DNA of 64,000 nt, taken from positions 4,930,501-4,994,500 of the forward strand of contig NZ_CP120849.1 in NCBI RefSeq assembly GCF_029581355.1. The letters are read 5' to 3'. The notes beneath the pieces are model-generated. The model made no database searches and was not told the origin of the DNA. It saw only the letters and a program-made list of their open reading frames with translations. This document shows positions 18,370 to 26,730 of the stretch, in pieces. Within the stretch, counting starts at the first letter, position 1; each line of letters starts with the position of its first letter. Position numbers and translations under genes: made by a program. The stretch is from Parabacteroides chongii (GTDB lineage Bacteria > Bacteroidota > Bacteroidia > Bacteroidales > Tannerellaceae).

Positions 18370-19355
18370 ATCGATTCAATCCTTTCCAGTTCCTCTGATG
18401 TAAAACTAATATTATTCAACGCCTTCAAATTATCCAGTAACTGTTCTACCGAACTGGCTCCGACAAGGACGCTAGTCACACGATCGTCTTTCAGTAACCA
18501 TGCCAACGCCATTTCTGCCAACGTCTGCCCGCGTCCCATAGCCAACTCGTTCAAGAGGCGTATCTTGTTTATTTTTTCCTCCGTCACCTGCTCACGCTGC
18601 AAATGTCCTGTCGACCTGGCAGCCCTTGAGTTTTCCGGTATTCCGTGCAGATATTTATTGGTCAGCATTCCCTGTGCCAAAGGAGAAAAAGCGATCATGC
18701 CTACGCCTTCTTTCTTCAATAAAGGTAACAAATCAGGTTCCGTCCAACGGTCGAACATGGAATAACGTGCTTGATGGATCAGGCAAGGAACACGATACTC
18801 TCTCAATACGACCAGCGCCTTTTCCGTCTGTTCGGCATTATAGTTTGAAATGCCCACATACAATGCTTTCCCCTGACGGACAATATCCGCCAAAGCTCCC
18901 ATTGTTTCCTCTATCGGTGTTTCCGGATCGGGACGGTGGGAATAGAAGATATCCACATAATCGAGTCCCATCCGTTTCAAGCTCTGATCGAGACTGGCCA
19001 TCAAATACTTCCGGCTACCCCAATTCCCATACGGACCGGGCCACATATCGTAACCGGCTTTTGTCGAAATAAGCAGCTCATCCCGATAAGCTCCCAGTCC
19101 TTTCTTCAGAATCCTGCCGAAATTTTCTTCTGCAGAACCGTAGACTGGCCCGTAATTATTCGCCAGGTCAAAATGGGTAATCCCGTTATCGAAAGCCGTA
19201 TGGGCAATCTTGATAAAGTTATTGAAAACATCCACACTGCCGAAGTTATGCCATAACCCCAGAGAAATAGCTGGCAATAAGATACCGCTGCGTCCACAAC
19301 GACGATACGTCATCTCCGCGTATCTGTTTTCATTTGGTGTATATATACTTTCCAT
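18366..19355 (-). CDS. Aldo/keto reductase (YghZ / L-glyceraldehyde 3-phosphate reductase-like)
   Basis: A 329-residue NADPH-dependent reductase of the AKR14-like group. The N-terminal YRRCGRSGILLPAISLGLWHNFG and the catalytic tetrad regions are visible: Asp in HFDLANNYG with Tyr four residues on, Lys in ISTKAGYDMWPGPYG, and His in DIFYSHRPD. The related E. coli enzyme reduces L-glyceraldehyde 3-phosphate and methylglyoxal; that substrate is inference here. It is the first gene of a pair with the AddB-like nuclease, an odd functional pairing probably due to simple adjacency. Confidence 0.9.
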   Translation of the reverse strand: MESIYTPNENRYAEMTYRRCGRSGILLPAISLGLWHNFGSVDVFNNFIKIAHTAFDNGITHFDLANNYGPVYGSAEENFGRILKKGLGAYRDELLISTKAGYDMWPGPYGNWGSRKYLMASLDQSLKRMGLDYVDIFYSHRPDPETPIEETMGALADIVRQGKALYVGISNYNAEQTEKALVVLREYRVPCLIHQARYSMFDRWTEPDLLPLLKKEGVGMIAFSPLAQGMLTNKYLHGIPENSRAARSTGHLQREQVTEEKINKIRLLNELAMGRGQTLAEMALAWLLKDDRVTSVLVGASSVEQLLDNLKALNNISFTSEELERIESI

Positions 19356-19373
19356 GGTGCATTTTATTTCTTA

Positions 19374-19381
19374 CAAATGTA
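19374..19381 (-). promoter_or_regulatory. Putative -7 box for the aldo/keto reductase gene
   Basis: The minus strand reads TACATTTG followed by T, about 19 bp before the start at 19355. No good -33 element. Confidence 0.45.
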
Positions 19382-19441
19382 TATAAAAATTGCATATCGG
19401 ACACAGTCTTTTTTTAGTGTCGAACATAGTTTTGCACAAAT

Positions 19442-19925
19442 CAACTATCATACTATCATATTTTCGGCATACCGATTGAATTTCATGCAACAAAAACATG
19501 ATAGTTACCCAAAACAACTATCATGCAACTATCATAAACTGTCATTCAACTATCATTTTGGCCCTTTTCATCGAAAAATAAGGTATCCAAAAGCATTACA
19601 AAACAGGCTATTTTGCACAGAACATACTCTTTTTTTCAGCAATACTACGTCTTATTTAGCAGAAATCTTCTCCAAGTCTCCCATCTGAATGCCATTTACA
19701 CCCCCATCTGAACGATGCTAAGACCCGGGTCTTGAAGGTGTCGAGACCCGGGTCTCAATAATATTTAGTAAGTATGTTATTGAAAATAAGAAGTATACTT
19801 CGTGAAAACAAACAGGTATTTTTATGATAGTATGACAGTACAATTTCATACTATCATACATACTATCACAGAGTAAACAGCATGAATTTCAATGTATTCA
19901 AAACATAGAATGATAGTATGACAGT
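19442..19925. repeat. Scattered ACTATCAT / ATGATAGT words in a 600-bp intergenic region
   Basis: The 8-mer ACTATCAT or its complement occurs about nine times: two abutting copies at 19444-19459, one near 19499, three at 19518-19556, one near 19823, one near 19850 and one near 19909. ACTGTCAT/ATGACAGT and ACTATCAC variants lie between them. They fall in two clusters on either side of the palindrome pair at 19720-19756. No gene is visible between the PorU stop (19955) and the reductase promoter (19381). Confidence 0.8.
19720..19756. repeat. Pair of 14-bp perfect palindromes with AGACCCGGGTCT core
   Basis: AAGACCCGGGTCTT (19720-19733) and GAGACCCGGGTCTC (19743-19756) are perfect palindromes, 23 bp apart start to start, with the 9-nt spacer GAAGGTGTC. 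The plan is 5-bp arm, CCGG centre, 5-bp arm. It matches the layout of the arrays at 9555 and 29947, with arms GAGAC/GTCTC in place of GAAAC/GTTTC. Confidence 0.85.
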
Positions 19926-19954
19926 TACTTTTTCAATCTACTGGTTATAAAGGA

Positions 19955-22900
19955 TCACCACAAAATAATCATCTTCTTTGCTTCCGTTGCTTCTTTAGAA
20001 TTATCAGTACTTACCGCTGCGCGATAAATATAAACACCCGGACGCACATGAGTTCCCGAATTATTTCTCAAATCCCAGTCTATCGTATAGTCTTTGAACA
20101 GTTCGGAAGAACCTGTCTCTTCATGCTTCCAATGCAGACGACCTGTCATGTCGTAAACCATGATACCTACTTTCATCCGGGATTCCGGACGGTTGTGCGT
20201 AATATGAAATTCGACATTTCCCCTCGCAGGCGTAGGAGTTGCGATCACATTGGTGATGAAAGGTTTTAGACCTTCAACAACATTAAACCGGAAAGTATGA
20301 GTTGTCGGATTTCCCTTTATATCCCATACTTTAAAAACAGCTTCATGCTCACCTGCGCTCAACTGTGGTATACCAAATCTTACCTCACCTTCTCCTTTCC
20401 GTCCAAATACATTATCATAGTAGGAATTCAGATTATAACTGGTGAATGGTTTGTTATCAATCATCAGCATGATATCATGTCCAACGCCTCCTTCAGTTAT
20501 ATCAACTCCTGTCTGATCCCATAAATGGGCATAAAAGAAAGGAGTCGCGTTTACTTTGTCGCCACTGACAAACGTTGAATCATTCAAATAGAGTTTTAAT
20601 ATTTCCGGCCCTTCATGATCTTCTACCGGATTGTCGGAAGTTCCTTTCACTGTGTAATTGGTAAAATTGCCCTTTGCTTCTATCTTTTGGTCACTATCAG
20701 CCGCATATAAAATCATTTTGCCGGCTGCTCCGGAATAGGAGATATTGCCGGGAACATAAAAGGAGAAATTGAATTTACCATTCTGTACCATAGTAGAACC
20801 TTTATAAATAAGGTTTTTATAGTCCTTATATTTAAAAGCCGTATCATTTTTAAAGTTATTCCGTGTAGTTATTTCTACTTTACTATCCATTACTTTCACT
20901 TCCAGCCTTCCGTTAAAATTATCAAGAGAGGAATTATCCGGAGCAAGGATTTCCCCTTCCACACTCACTTCATCGTAAGCTCTTAAACTTGTCGTATGTC
21001 GAATGGCGTCTTCACCATTAACCGTATTTATACGTATTTTGTGAGAGGGTATTTTCAGCTTTAAAGCAGGATCACCAATAAAGGTAAAGTTCAGATTCTT
21101 CGATCTCTTAAAACGATAAGAATTCTTCACCTCTTTAACGACATCTCCCAAAGCCGGATACAGACCATTAAGATCCGGTTTAAATAATTCATGAAGGAAT
21201 TTATTGTTTATCTCATCATTATCATATCCGTAAGCAACCCGAACAGTTGTATATAAAGCAATACCACCACTCTTTTCATTTAGAAAAACACTTTCTCCAG
21301 CCGATGTCGCCAATGCATCAAAACGACAGAAATCGCATGTAGCAGTAATCCACAAAGGCAATTTAGGATAAACAAACTTATCGATCATCTGTTGCGTCAG
21401 GACTTTTTCGTCAGACCACGAAGTTGTATTACCATGTCCTGTATAATTAACCAACATCAAGCCATTTTTCAACTTTTTATTCAGGTCTTCCGTCACAGCC
21501 AAATATGGATTTGAATTAGAGTAATCCTTCACGTAGTTGTCAAAAAACAACCTGCCGGCAAGCATATCCTGCGCCTGATTCTCTACTGTTTCTGCAGCAT
21601 TATTTGCATACTTCATATGATCGTTGGCTTTTTTGTCATTTGCATCTGCATTATCCGCATTACCTCCATCATCAGCCACAAAACAAGCCTCACTTTTCCA
21701 GATTCCCAACTCATCATTATTCATGTAACGGATCACTTTATCGACCATTTTCCGAGCTTCGGATACCGAACGGATAGGAAATCGTCCAATGCCTATATCC
21801 ACTGTACTTATCTCGATAGGATAATTTTCCGAGCCTTCTTTATCTTCTAAAAAGCCGAAATAGTCATCCGACACATAAGAGTTTTGATCTAATGAATTCT
21901 CCGACTGAAATGTGAGCAGGAAATTAGCTTTCTCCTTATCACTCATCTTACTCCATGATTCCGTAACAAAACGATTATCGTAGGCACCATCACCGAACAG
22001 TAACAAATATTTCGGGCGATTCTTTTCTGCAACGGCTTTATCATACAGCATTTTCATGAACCTTCTATAGGCAGTAGCATCAGGTGTTCCACTGGAAAAT
22101 TCATTATATATTTCTTCGGGGGTCACCACTTCTACACGTATATCATCATGTGCAACCTTCAATCTCTCCGCTTCCTTTCTCAGAGCTGATGGAGAAATAA
22201 TAATCATATCGATATCAGACCAACTATGGAGATTGCGGCATTCGACTGTTCCTTTGCTGACCGGTGTCGGAAAATCTGAACGATCAGTCCGAACCAAAAC
22301 AAACTCCCTCAGTATCTTACTTTCCGGAATAGTAAATGATAAAGTAGAACCGCTCAATTCGGTTTCCATTATTTTACAGTTGACCGGATCTGTTATATCC
22401 AAAACCCGGCAAGCCGAATTTGCTCCTTCTATAACAAACCTGGATACATTATTCAAGGCTTCAAAGGACCGGAAAAAAGTATAAGGTTCATTATAAGCCT
22501 TCAACTGGCGCTTTACGTTCAAACGAATGTAATCCACCAAGGCATCCGTACTTGCTTTCTGCCCCTTTTGATATTCTATTTTAACGCTCAGATCATCTCC
22601 GGCTTTGTATTGATATTCCTTAACCACATTTACATCATACCCTTTGGTATAGGTTCCACCCAATAAAGATTTATTCCTACCCACAGGTTCATTACCGGCA
22701 AATGATAATGTGACTGCACCTGTCATCTCTGCCGTAGTAGTTTGCACGACCAATTGACAATCGACGTAAATGCCATCCTCAACTATTCCCAATATCTCCG
22801 GATTTCCAAAGTCTTTAAAGGTCTGAGAGTGTTGTGACAACTTCTCAAACAAACGTCTGCCCGACAAATTAACAGATGTCAAATCCTTTTCATGCAACAG

Positions 22901-23425
22901 ATGATCATCAAAAGTTTGAATCCTCCGACTGGCAGATTTATCACTGCTTTTAATTTGCACCGGCACCTTGGCTTCGGCCCCGTCTGTCAGAAAATAATAT
23001 CCATAGAGGGAATATGGGTTATTTATATGAATAAAATGATTGAATGCCTCATTATCATTATTAGTAGTAGCCTGTTTCCACTTTGTTGTTCCCCTTCCAT
23101 AAAAAAGCAGGTATCCATCTTCTTTTAATACCGGAACAGCAGGCAGATCATCCACATAGGGTTTGGTAAAATCTTCTTCCAACGGCCAACCGCCATAGCC
23201 ATAGACTGCGACTTTTGAGGGATCATCGAAACCCATATTCTTCAATTCGGAATAAGTCAGTTTATATATTCCGTCTTTTTCGATCTGTATTTTCACCCAG
23301 TGTCCTTTGCTTAATACAGAATTGTCCGCATAGCGTCCACTTGCTTCCAATGAAAAAGAAAGGCAGAAACAAAGTAGGAATGCAATACTAGTTATTGCTG
23401 AGAATCTTTTTTCGTGTAGCTTCAT
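19955..23425 (-). CDS. porU: Type IX secretion system sortase PorU
   Basis: A 1156-residue cell-surface sortase of the gingipain (C25) peptidase fold that cleaves the C-terminal sorting domain from T9SS cargo and joins cargo to A-type lipopolysaccharide. After a signal peptide (about 1-28) comes a beta-rich N-terminal region. The C25 domain spans about 400-800 with the catalytic pair His664 (NYTGHGN) and Cys697 (ITATCDF). The C-terminus (about 1065-1156) is a FlgD-like/T9SS sorting-type domain (MVYDMTGRLHW, RPGVYIYRAAV, KKMIILW). PorU with PorV and PorQ/Z forms the attachment complex; those genes are not in this window. It stands alone. Confidence 0.93.
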   Translation of the reverse strand: MKLHEKRFSAITSIAFLLCFCLSFSLEASGRYADNSVLSKGHWVKIQIEKDGIYKLTYSELKNMGFDDPSKVAVYGYGGWPLEEDFTKPYVDDLPAVPVLKEDGYLLFYGRGTTKWKQATTNNDNEAFNHFIHINNPYSLYGYYFLTDGAEAKVPVQIKSSDKSASRRIQTFDDHLLHEKDLTSVNLSGRRLFEKLSQHSQTFKDFGNPEILGIVEDGIYVDCQLVVQTTTAEMTGAVTLSFAGNEPVGRNKSLLGGTYTKGYDVNVVKEYQYKAGDDLSVKIEYQKGQKASTDALVDYIRLNVKRQLKAYNEPYTFFRSFEALNNVSRFVIEGANSACRVLDITDPVNCKIMETELSGSTLSFTIPESKILREFVLVRTDRSDFPTPVSKGTVECRNLHSWSDIDMIIISPSALRKEAERLKVAHDDIRVEVVTPEEIYNEFSSGTPDATAYRRFMKMLYDKAVAEKNRPKYLLLFGDGAYDNRFVTESWSKMSDKEKANFLLTFQSENSLDQNSYVSDDYFGFLEDKEGSENYPIEISTVDIGIGRFPIRSVSEARKMVDKVIRYMNNDELGIWKSEACFVADDGGNADNADANDKKANDHMKYANNAAETVENQAQDMLAGRLFFDNYVKDYSNSNPYLAVTEDLNKKLKNGLMLVNYTGHGNTTSWSDEKVLTQQMIDKFVYPKLPLWITATCDFCRFDALATSAGESVFLNEKSGGIALYTTVRVAYGYDNDEINNKFLHELFKPDLNGLYPALGDVVKEVKNSYRFKRSKNLNFTFIGDPALKLKIPSHKIRINTVNGEDAIRHTTSLRAYDEVSVEGEILAPDNSSLDNFNGRLEVKVMDSKVEITTRNNFKNDTAFKYKDYKNLIYKGSTMVQNGKFNFSFYVPGNISYSGAAGKMILYAADSDQKIEAKGNFTNYTVKGTSDNPVEDHEGPEILKLYLNDSTFVSGDKVNATPFFYAHLWDQTGVDITEGGVGHDIMLMIDNKPFTSYNLNSYYDNVFGRKGEGEVRFGIPQLSAGEHEAVFKVWDIKGNPTTHTFRFNVVEGLKPFITNVIATPTPARGNVEFHITHNRPESRMKVGIMVYDMTGRLHWKHEETGSSELFKDYTIDWDLRNNSGTHVRPGVYIYRAAVSTDNSKEATEAKKMIILW

Positions 23426-23507
23426 ATTTTCAACTATTCAATGATCTTTTAACGCTTTCTGTTTTGATTTATTATAAAAGAGCTGGAGAATCAAAAAATA
23501 AGTTCAC

Positions 23508-23515
23508 TAACTTTG
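23508..23515 (+). promoter_or_regulatory. Putative -7 box for the mutarotase-like gene
   Basis: TAACTTTG followed by T matches the consensus and lies 34 bp before the ATG at 23550. No -33 TTTG at the normal distance. Confidence 0.45.
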
Positions 23516-23549
23516 TTGAAATTGAAAATGACTTAAACAAACAGATCAG

Positions 23550-24428
23550 ATGAAGAAAACATTATCGAATAACCTGTTGACTATTCAGGTGTCACCACAT
23601 GGAGCCGAACTCAGCAGCATCGTTGCCAACGCGACCGGTAAAGAATTTTTATGGCAGGCAGATCCGGCTTTCTGGAAACGCCACTCGCCCGTTTTATTCC
23701 CTATCGTGGGTAGTGTGTGGAATAACGAATACCGCCATAACGGAAAGACATACAAACTATCGCAACATGGTTTTGCACGGGACCGGGAGTTTGAACTAAT
23801 AAAGGAAACTGATACGGAGTTGCGTTTCCGGCTACAAGAAAACGAAGAGACATTGCAGATATATCCTTTCCCGTTCTGCCTGGAGATCGGTTATAAACTG
23901 GCCGGTAACCAGATCGAAGTTTTATGGTACGTAAAAAATACCGGAAACGAAGAACTTCATTTCCAGATCGGGGCACATCCGGCTTTCTATTTTCCGGACT
24001 ACGACAAAGAAGATCAGAAAAGAGGTTTCTTTGCCTTTGATAAAACACAGGGATTGACATACAAACTGGTCGAGGAGAAAGGATGCATCGGAGAGAAAGA
24101 ATATCCGCTTGTACTTGACAAAGAAGGATTGTTACCACTGGATACACACACTTTCGACAAAGATGCGTTAGTCATTGAAAACAACCAGATCAACCGGGTC
24201 GACTTATTGAAACAGGACGGAAGCACCTCACTCTCCGTATATTTCACGGCACCGGTTGTCGGCCTTTGGTCGCCTCCTGCTAAAAATGCGCCTTTTGTTT
24301 GCATCGAACCGTGGTACGGACGCTGTGACCGGGTCAATTATACAGGAGAATATAAGGATAAAGACTGGATACAACATTTGGAGCCGGGAGAAGTATTTGA
24401 GGCTTCCTATTTTATCGAAATTTATTAA
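23550..24428 (+). CDS. Aldose 1-epimerase family protein (LacX-like)
   Basis: A 292-residue cytoplasmic protein of the galactose mutarotase fold, LacX-like branch. Typical features are GAELSSIV near residue 18, KEFLWQADPAFWKRHSPVLFP near 31-51, HGFARDREFEL, and GAHPAFYFP near residue 141, which supplies a catalytic-type His. The late PWYGRCDR motif is common to this group. It should interconvert alpha and beta anomers of a sugar or sugar phosphate; the substrate is unknown. It is a single gene ending in a nested terminator shared with the convergent M3 peptidase gene. Confidence 0.88.
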   Translation: MKKTLSNNLLTIQVSPHGAELSSIVANATGKEFLWQADPAFWKRHSPVLFPIVGSVWNNEYRHNGKTYKLSQHGFARDREFELIKETDTELRFRLQENEETLQIYPFPFCLEIGYKLAGNQIEVLWYVKNTGNEELHFQIGAHPAFYFPDYDKEDQKRGFFAFDKTQGLTYKLVEEKGCIGEKEYPLVLDKEGLLPLDTHTFDKDALVIENNQINRVDLLKQDGSTSLSVYFTAPVVGLWSPPAKNAPFVCIEPWYGRCDRVNYTGEYKDKDWIQHLEPGEVFEASYFIEIY

Positions 24429-24430
24429 TT

Positions 24431-24519
24431 ACTTTTGGCTTGATCCAAAAGTAATCAAAAGATCAAGGCCGGTGCAGCCTTGATCTTTTGGTTACTTTTC
24501 TATCAAGAGAAAAGTAACT
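24431..24519. terminator. Nested bidirectional terminator made of three related hairpins
   Basis: The central hairpin pairs 24447-24469 with 24477-24498 (core AAAAGATCAAGGC / GCCTTGATCTTTT). A hairpin to the left (ACTTTTGG / CCAAAAGT, 24431-24452) and one to the right (GTTACTTTTC / GAAAAGTAAC, 24491-24518) reuse the same outer words, so alternative pairings are possible. It separates two convergent genes. Confidence 0.8.
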
Positions 24520-26634
24520 CTACTTTAAACCTCTATTCTTCAGCAGCGGTTCCGTATTCGGTTCCTTGCCACGGAAGTTTTTATACATATCCATTGCATC
24601 ATCGATACCGCCCGGAGTAAGAACATACTGGCGGAATTTCTGAGCTACGTCTTGATTGAAAAGATCACCGCTTTCCTTATAAGCCTGATAAGCATCGGCA
24701 TCCAATACTTCCGCCCAAATATAACTATAATAACCAGCTGTATATCCGCCACCCATCGTATGATTGAAATAAGTCGTACGATAGCGGGAAGGAATCTGTT
24801 TCAACAAGCCACGGTCGCCCAGGACAGCCTCTTCAAACTTCATCACATCGGCACCTTCATGTACTTCTTTCAATACATGGAAATCCATATCCAGCAAAGA
24901 AGCAGCCAGATATTCGGTCGTTGCAAAACCCTGTCCGTATTTACCGCTCTTATCCAGTTTCTCGATCAGTCCGGCAGGAATCACTTCATTTGTTTCGTAA
25001 TGTCTTGCATATTCTTTCAGCAACTCCGGTTCAAACACCCAATGTTCCATAACCTGTGATGGCAGTTCCACGAAATCGCGGGGAACACCCGATACGCCAT
25101 AATAATGCACGTCCTTAAACAGGTTATGCAGGCCATGACCGAACTCATGGAATAATGTTTCCGCCTCGTCTGCACTCAGCAAAGCAGGTTGTCCGGGAGC
25201 CGGTTGGGAGAAATTACATACAATCGTAACAACCGGACCGAGACGTTTACCATCTTTGTAAGTTTGCGAACGATATGTTCCACACCAGGCTCCGCCACGT
25301 TTGCTGGCACGAGGGAAGAAATCCATATACAGAACCCCCAGATGCGTACCGTCTTTATCCTTACATTCGAAAGCCTGAGCATCCGAATGAGGTAACGGTA
25401 TATCTTTGATCGGAGTAAATGTTATACCATATAACTTGTTAGCCAAAAGGAAAGCGCCGTCACGCACATTTTCGAGCTTCAGATAAGGACGGACCTGATT
25501 CTCGTCCAAATCGAACTTAGCCTTTTTAGCTTTCTCGAAATAATAACGCCAGTCCCAACCTTCCGCTTCAAAATTGCCGCCTTCTTTCTTGATCTCTGTA
25601 TTGATATCAGCCAGTTCGTCTTTAGCTTTAGCCAGTGCAGGTTTCCAGATCTCATCCAAGAGAGCATATACCTGTTCCGGCGTTTTTGCCATACGGTCTT
25701 CCAACACAAAAGAAGCGTAGTTGTCATAACCCATCAGTTTGGCTTTTTCCAGACGGAGAGTGATCAATTTAAGTACAACGTCTTTGTTGTCGGCATCATT
25801 GCCATTGTTCCCTCGGTTGATATAACCTTTGAAAATTTTTTCACGCAACGCACGGTTGTCGGCATATTGCAGGAAAGGCATCACACTCGGATTATGCAAC
25901 GTGAAAAGCCATTTGCCTTCCAGACCAGCCGAACGGGCAGCTACTTCAGCATTCATGACCAGACTCTCCGGTAATCCGGCAAGGTCGTCCTTATTATCTA
26001 CAATTAATTGGAAAGCATTCGTTTCTTTCAGCATATTTTGTCCGAAAGTCAACTGAAGCATGGATATTTCGCTATTCAGTTCACGCAAACGAGCCTGTTG
26101 TTCTGCATCCAGGTTTGCTCCGCCACGGACAAAACTTTTATAGGTTTCTTCCAGTAATTTCTTCTGTTCTTTATTGAGATTCATCGATTCCTGATTCTCA
26201 TACACCGTTTTTACACGGGCAAACAAATCCGGATTCATACGAATATCATCACTGTTCTTTGAAAGTAACGGAGATAATTCACGGCTCAATGCCTGCATCT
26301 CATCATTTGTATTCGCACTGTTGAGCCCGTAGAAAATTGCACTTACCTTACGCAACAGATCACCACTTTGGTCGAGTGCGACAATCGTATTTTCAAAATC
26401 GGGAGCAGCTTCCTGTTTTACAATCTCTTCTACTTCCTTTTGCTGTTGAGCGATACCTTCTTTAAAAGCAGGCATATAATCATCCAGTTCGATCTTATCG
26501 AAAGGAGGAACACCGAACGGAGTTTTGAACTCAGTTAAAAGAGGGTTTTCTGTCATGGTTTCTGTTTTATTTCCTGACGAACCACAGGCTGTCAAAACAG
26601 CGGCTAATCCGGCAGCCATAATTGTTTTCTTCAT
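24520..26634 (-). CDS. M3 family peptidyl-dipeptidase lipoprotein (copy 1)
   Basis: A 704-residue zinc peptidase of the thimet oligopeptidase/Dcp family that trims oligopeptides, probably in the periplasm. The start MKKTIMAAGLAAVLTAC is a lipoprotein signal (lipobox LTAC, Cys17). The zinc site is HEFGH (His496, Glu497, His500), with the downstream Glu in the DFVELPSQVMEHW region. Full family length. A closely similar copy lies just upstream at 26731-28848. This copy has its own -7 box directly behind a terminator. Confidence 0.93.
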   Translation of the reverse strand: MKKTIMAAGLAAVLTACGSSGNKTETMTENPLLTEFKTPFGVPPFDKIELDDYMPAFKEGIAQQQKEVEEIVKQEAAPDFENTIVALDQSGDLLRKVSAIFYGLNSANTNDEMQALSRELSPLLSKNSDDIRMNPDLFARVKTVYENQESMNLNKEQKKLLEETYKSFVRGGANLDAEQQARLRELNSEISMLQLTFGQNMLKETNAFQLIVDNKDDLAGLPESLVMNAEVAARSAGLEGKWLFTLHNPSVMPFLQYADNRALREKIFKGYINRGNNGNDADNKDVVLKLITLRLEKAKLMGYDNYASFVLEDRMAKTPEQVYALLDEIWKPALAKAKDELADINTEIKKEGGNFEAEGWDWRYYFEKAKKAKFDLDENQVRPYLKLENVRDGAFLLANKLYGITFTPIKDIPLPHSDAQAFECKDKDGTHLGVLYMDFFPRASKRGGAWCGTYRSQTYKDGKRLGPVVTIVCNFSQPAPGQPALLSADEAETLFHEFGHGLHNLFKDVHYYGVSGVPRDFVELPSQVMEHWVFEPELLKEYARHYETNEVIPAGLIEKLDKSGKYGQGFATTEYLAASLLDMDFHVLKEVHEGADVMKFEEAVLGDRGLLKQIPSRYRTTYFNHTMGGGYTAGYYSYIWAEVLDADAYQAYKESGDLFNQDVAQKFRQYVLTPGGIDDAMDMYKNFRGKEPNTEPLLKNRGLK

Positions 26635-26662
26635 TATGTTTTGTTTAAGTTACTAATTTGCA

Positions 26663-26720
26663 CAAAGATAGAAAAAAGTTGACAGTTGACAAGACAGATG
26701 ACAGTTGTCAACTGTCAACT
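26663..26720 (-). promoter_or_regulatory. Terminator of M3 copy 2 followed at once by the promoter of copy 1
   Basis: On the minus strand, perfect 16-bp arms (26705-26720 and 26677-26692, built of GTTGACAGTTGACAA words) with a 12-nt loop are followed by a T run (26672-26677), a good terminator. A -7 box TATCTTTG follows at 26670-26663, with CTTG 19 bp upstream as a -33 element inside the hairpin arm. The same GTTGACAGTTGAC word recurs near 61420. Confidence 0.6.
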
Positions 26721-26730
26721 AACTTGTCAA

